Positions 13,189 through 14,877 of a stretch of DNA of 14,877 nt are shown here, in pieces; within the stretch, counting starts at the first letter, position 1; each line of letters starts with the position of its first letter. Origin of the DNA: Candidatus Dadabacteria bacterium (GTDB taxonomy: Bacteria; Desulfobacterota_D; UBA1144; Nemesobacterales; UBA2774); the NCBI GenBank assembly GCA_020027805.1, contig JAHKKQ010000064.1, forward strand, positions 1-14,877, in the 5' to 3' direction. The notes under the pieces were generated by a model. The model ran no database searches and was not told where the DNA came from. It saw only the letters and a list, made by a program, of their open reading frames with translations. Position numbers and translations under genes: made by a program.

Positions 13189-14034
13189 TCAGCCGCGGAA
13201 TTCAAGCCTGTAGTCTCTTTCATGGGCCGCGTTAGGGGAATCGAGACCGTCTACCGGGTACGACCTTTCCGAAGGTCTATCCCGTCCCGGGGAGAACTCC
13301 TTGCTCTCGAACGTCATCTCTATGATCGCGGGTATTCCCCGCTCGTCCGTCCCGCCGAAATTATTAACGTGAACGTGAACGATATGGAAGCGTTCCCCGA
13401 GGTCGCCGACATGGCGCCTGACCGTATCCATCATTGTGGTAAGATGACGAAACTCGACCGTTATCCCGGTTAATCTCTCATAATAGCCCCTGAGTCCGTG
13501 AAGCGCGCGGAATTCGGACCCTTCTATATCCATTTTAATAAAGACCTTGTCTCGATCGGGAATCCTGGAGAATATTTTCCTGAAATCCGTATAATATTCC
13601 GGGTCGTCGCCGATTTTTTCCTTGAAATGCCTTCTCTTTCCGGAGAAAAATATTCCGTATTGCAGCGGCAGTAAAATGTTCCGGATAAAAAGTGCTCCGT
13701 TGTTTCTGATACCCGGGGTCGTGAGGAACAGCCTTATGTTTCGTATTGCATCTCTGGTGAACCGGCCCAGGCCCATGGTGTGGTCGTAGCAGTGCAGGGG
13801 GATGCCTTTTCGCTTATAAAAATCAGCCTCGAAAGCCCAGTCGGTCCCGATCCCCAGGCCGACCAGAAAATCCGTAAGCCCGATTATATTTTCAGTTACG
13901 ATATACCCGCCGTCGTGATCGGAGCCGAGTCTCACGAGGTTATCGCGGTGCCTGGGCATCCATGCGGAAGGCAGATACGCGACACCCGATTGCCCGGAAG
14001 TATTTTCATTCATGATTGAGGACCTCACGTGCAT
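13189..14034 (-). CDS. FkbM-type SAM-dependent methyltransferase
   Basis: The 281-residue product belongs to the Methyltransf_21/FkbM group. The defining VFIKMDIEGSEFRALHGL block is at 164-181. RLGSDHDGGYIV (35-46) and VGLGIGTDWAFEADF (58-72) form the early part, where the SAM-binding glycine motif is expected. FkbM relatives methylate hydroxyl groups on polyketides and on sugars of surface polysaccharides. Substrate cannot be read here because no glycosyltransferase or polyketide gene is nearby. Two starts are possible: ATG at 14034, or ATG at 14013, which has GAGG nine bases upstream and gives 274 residues. The later one has the better ribosome binding site. It has no signal peptide. It is convergent with the anti-sigma kinase gene (106 bases apart) and divergent from the cupin gene. 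Confidence 0.82.
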   Translation of the reverse strand: MHVRSSIMNENTSGQSGVAYLPSAWMPRHRDNLVRLGSDHDGGYIVTENIIGLTDFLVGLGIGTDWAFEADFYKRKGIPLHCYDHTMGLGRFTRDAIRNIRLFLTTPGIRNNGALFIRNILLPLQYGIFFSGKRRHFKEKIGDDPEYYTDFRKIFSRIPDRDKVFIKMDIEGSEFRALHGLRGYYERLTGITVEFRHLTTMMDTVRRHVGDLGERFHIVHVHVNNFGGTDERGIPAIIEMTFESKEFSPGRDRPSERSYPVDGLDSPNAAHERDYRLEFRG

Positions 14035-14146
14035 TATACTCTCTCAATGGCCGAGGAGTAAATTCCTGGCGGCGTCGGACGAAATCCTCGCGGCTAACTG
14101 AGGGAATTTATCGGGTTCGCTCCTTTTGGTTTCCCTCTATTGATAC

Positions 14147-14152
14147 TATAAT
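14147..14152 (+). promoter_or_regulatory. Possible -10 element of the cupin gene
   Basis: An exact TATAAT lies 41 bases before the cupin ATG in the divergent FkbM/cupin region. The best upstream hexamers are poor: TTTTGG with a 17-base spacer, or TTGGTT with 15. The -35 may therefore be weak or activator-dependent. Confidence 0.35.
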
Positions 14153-14193
14153 TACCCGGCATTACCTATTTTCAAAAGCGGAGGTTGTTCACC

Positions 14194-14877
14194 ATGGCCA
14201 AATCAGCAAGAACAAAACCAAAGAAGAATAAGGGGAAGTCCGGCGAAAAATCATCATCGGGAAATCCGTTACGGTTTACGTACGACCTCGAGGGTCAGAA
14301 GCCCGCGGTATGGAAGGCGGGGAATTCGAGAGAGGTCTCCGTAAGGGAGCTGCCCATTTCGAAGGGAATCGCGGGCGTTTCGATGCGTCTCAAACCGGGC
14401 GGCATAAGGGAGCTTCACTGGCACGCTATTGCCGCCGAGTGGGGTTTCTTTATCACGGGTAACGCGAGGGTCACGGTCCTCAATCCCGACGGCCGGTGGG
14501 ATACGCAGGAGTACGGGCCGGGGGATATATTCTTCATACCGATGGGACACGCCCATTATATAGAGAGCATAGGGGAGGGCGAATGCCATTTTATCCTCGC
14601 GTTCAACAACGGGGCTTTTAACGAGTTCAGCACATTCAGCGTTACGAAGTGGATCGCGCAGACCCCGAAAGAGGTGCTGGCCAAGAATTTCGGAGTCCCC
14701 GGAAAGCTGTTCGATAAATTTCCCAAAAAAGAGGTTTACATGGCTCAAGGACCAATCCCCGGCAAGAAGTCCCTGGGGCGGAGGGGCGCGCAGAATACCG
14801 CCAGGCTCAGCCATAAGTTCCCCCTGCGGGCTCAGGAGGGGGAGGTCTATGCGGGTGGGACGGTAAAGCTGGCCGAC
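14194..14877 (+). CDS. oxdC: Oxalate-decarboxylase-type bicupin, 5' part (cut by window edge)
   Basis: The frame is open for 228 residues to the window end. It matches the first cupin of bicupin oxalate decarboxylases, Mn enzymes that convert oxalate to formate and CO2. Metal ligands are H75, H77 and E82 (ELHWHAIAAEWG) and H121 (MGHAHYIES). ITGNARVTVLNPDG and GDIFFIP lie between. The family block WIAQTPKEVLAKNFGVP follows, where the linker to the second cupin begins. The second cupin lies mostly beyond the window. The N-terminus is rich in lysine (seven in the first 19 residues) and has no hydrophobic signal peptide, so a cytoplasmic enzyme is likely unless export is by another route. GGAGG at 14180-14184, nine bases before the ATG, fixes the start. 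Whether it uses oxalate or is a bicupin of another specificity depends on the missing part, so the symbol is provisional. Confidence 0.82.
   Translation, partial: MAKSARTKPKKNKGKSGEKSSSGNPLRFTYDLEGQKPAVWKAGNSREVSVRELPISKGIAGVSMRLKPGGIRELHWHAIAAEWGFFITGNARVTVLNPDGRWDTQEYGPGDIFFIPMGHAHYIESIGEGECHFILAFNNGAFNEFSTFSVTKWIAQTPKEVLAKNFGVPGKLFDKFPKKEVYMAQGPIPGKKSLGRRGAQNTARLSHKFPLRAQEGEVYAGGTVKLAD

Noticed and set aside
1..14877. CRISPR array, tRNA, rRNA, transposase, integrase or toxin-antitoxin pair
   Set aside because: No regularly spaced repeats, no cloverleaf-like tRNA sequence, no rRNA-like stretch and no matching protein motifs were seen on either strand.

Overview
The window reads as chromosomal DNA of a free-living bacterium with moderately high GC, a strong preference for AGG (Arg) and ATA (Ile) codons, and short, mostly well-spaced genes. 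Menaquinone genes of the futalosine type, an MgtE magnesium transporter, a response-regulator/PP2C stress module and exported proteins with signal peptides fit a Gram-negative, deltaproteobacteria-like or candidate-phylum lineage. The sequence alone does not place it further. No rRNA, tRNA, CRISPR array, transposase or phage gene was seen.

Layout. (1) Positions 1-421 (minus) hold the 5' part of recO, cut by the window edge and divergent from a large exported protein with an acidic low-complexity linker (671-2251). (2) mgtE (minus, GTG start) follows, convergent with that protein. (3) Positions 3775-8327 carry a plus-strand menaquinone block: a UbiA-type prenyltransferase (mqnP-like), a UbiX-type flavin prenyltransferase, a UbiD-type decarboxylase (mqnL-like) and the radical SAM aminofutalosine synthase MqnE. 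The first pair overlaps by ATGA and the second pair by 25 bases. The pairs are separated by a 334-base gap filled with repeat-like palindromes. (4) Positions 8328-10302 look like accessory DNA: a small exported protein with ten cysteines, a protein whose N-terminus resembles a proteasome beta subunit with Ser in place of Thr1, and a 94-residue orphan behind a good promoter. (5) Positions 10510-13082 are regulatory: a DksA/TraR-type zinc-finger protein, then a partner-switching set made of a STAS anti-anti-sigma factor, a receiver-PP2C phosphatase and a HATPase anti-sigma kinase. (6) A stand-alone FkbM-type methyltransferase (minus) is divergent from an oxalate-decarboxylase-type cupin that runs off the right edge.

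How the genes work together. UbiX supplies prenylated FMN to the UbiD-type decarboxylase. MqnE makes aminofutalosine, an early intermediate, and the UbiA-type enzyme attaches the isoprenoid tail, so the block covers early and late steps of menaquinone synthesis; mqnA, B, C and D are not in the window. In the regulatory block the receiver-PP2C protein should dephosphorylate the STAS protein, which then sequesters the HATPase kinase. The sigma factor (or other target) that would be released is not encoded here. The least ordinary material is the Ntn-hydrolase-like gene and its cysteine-rich neighbour.
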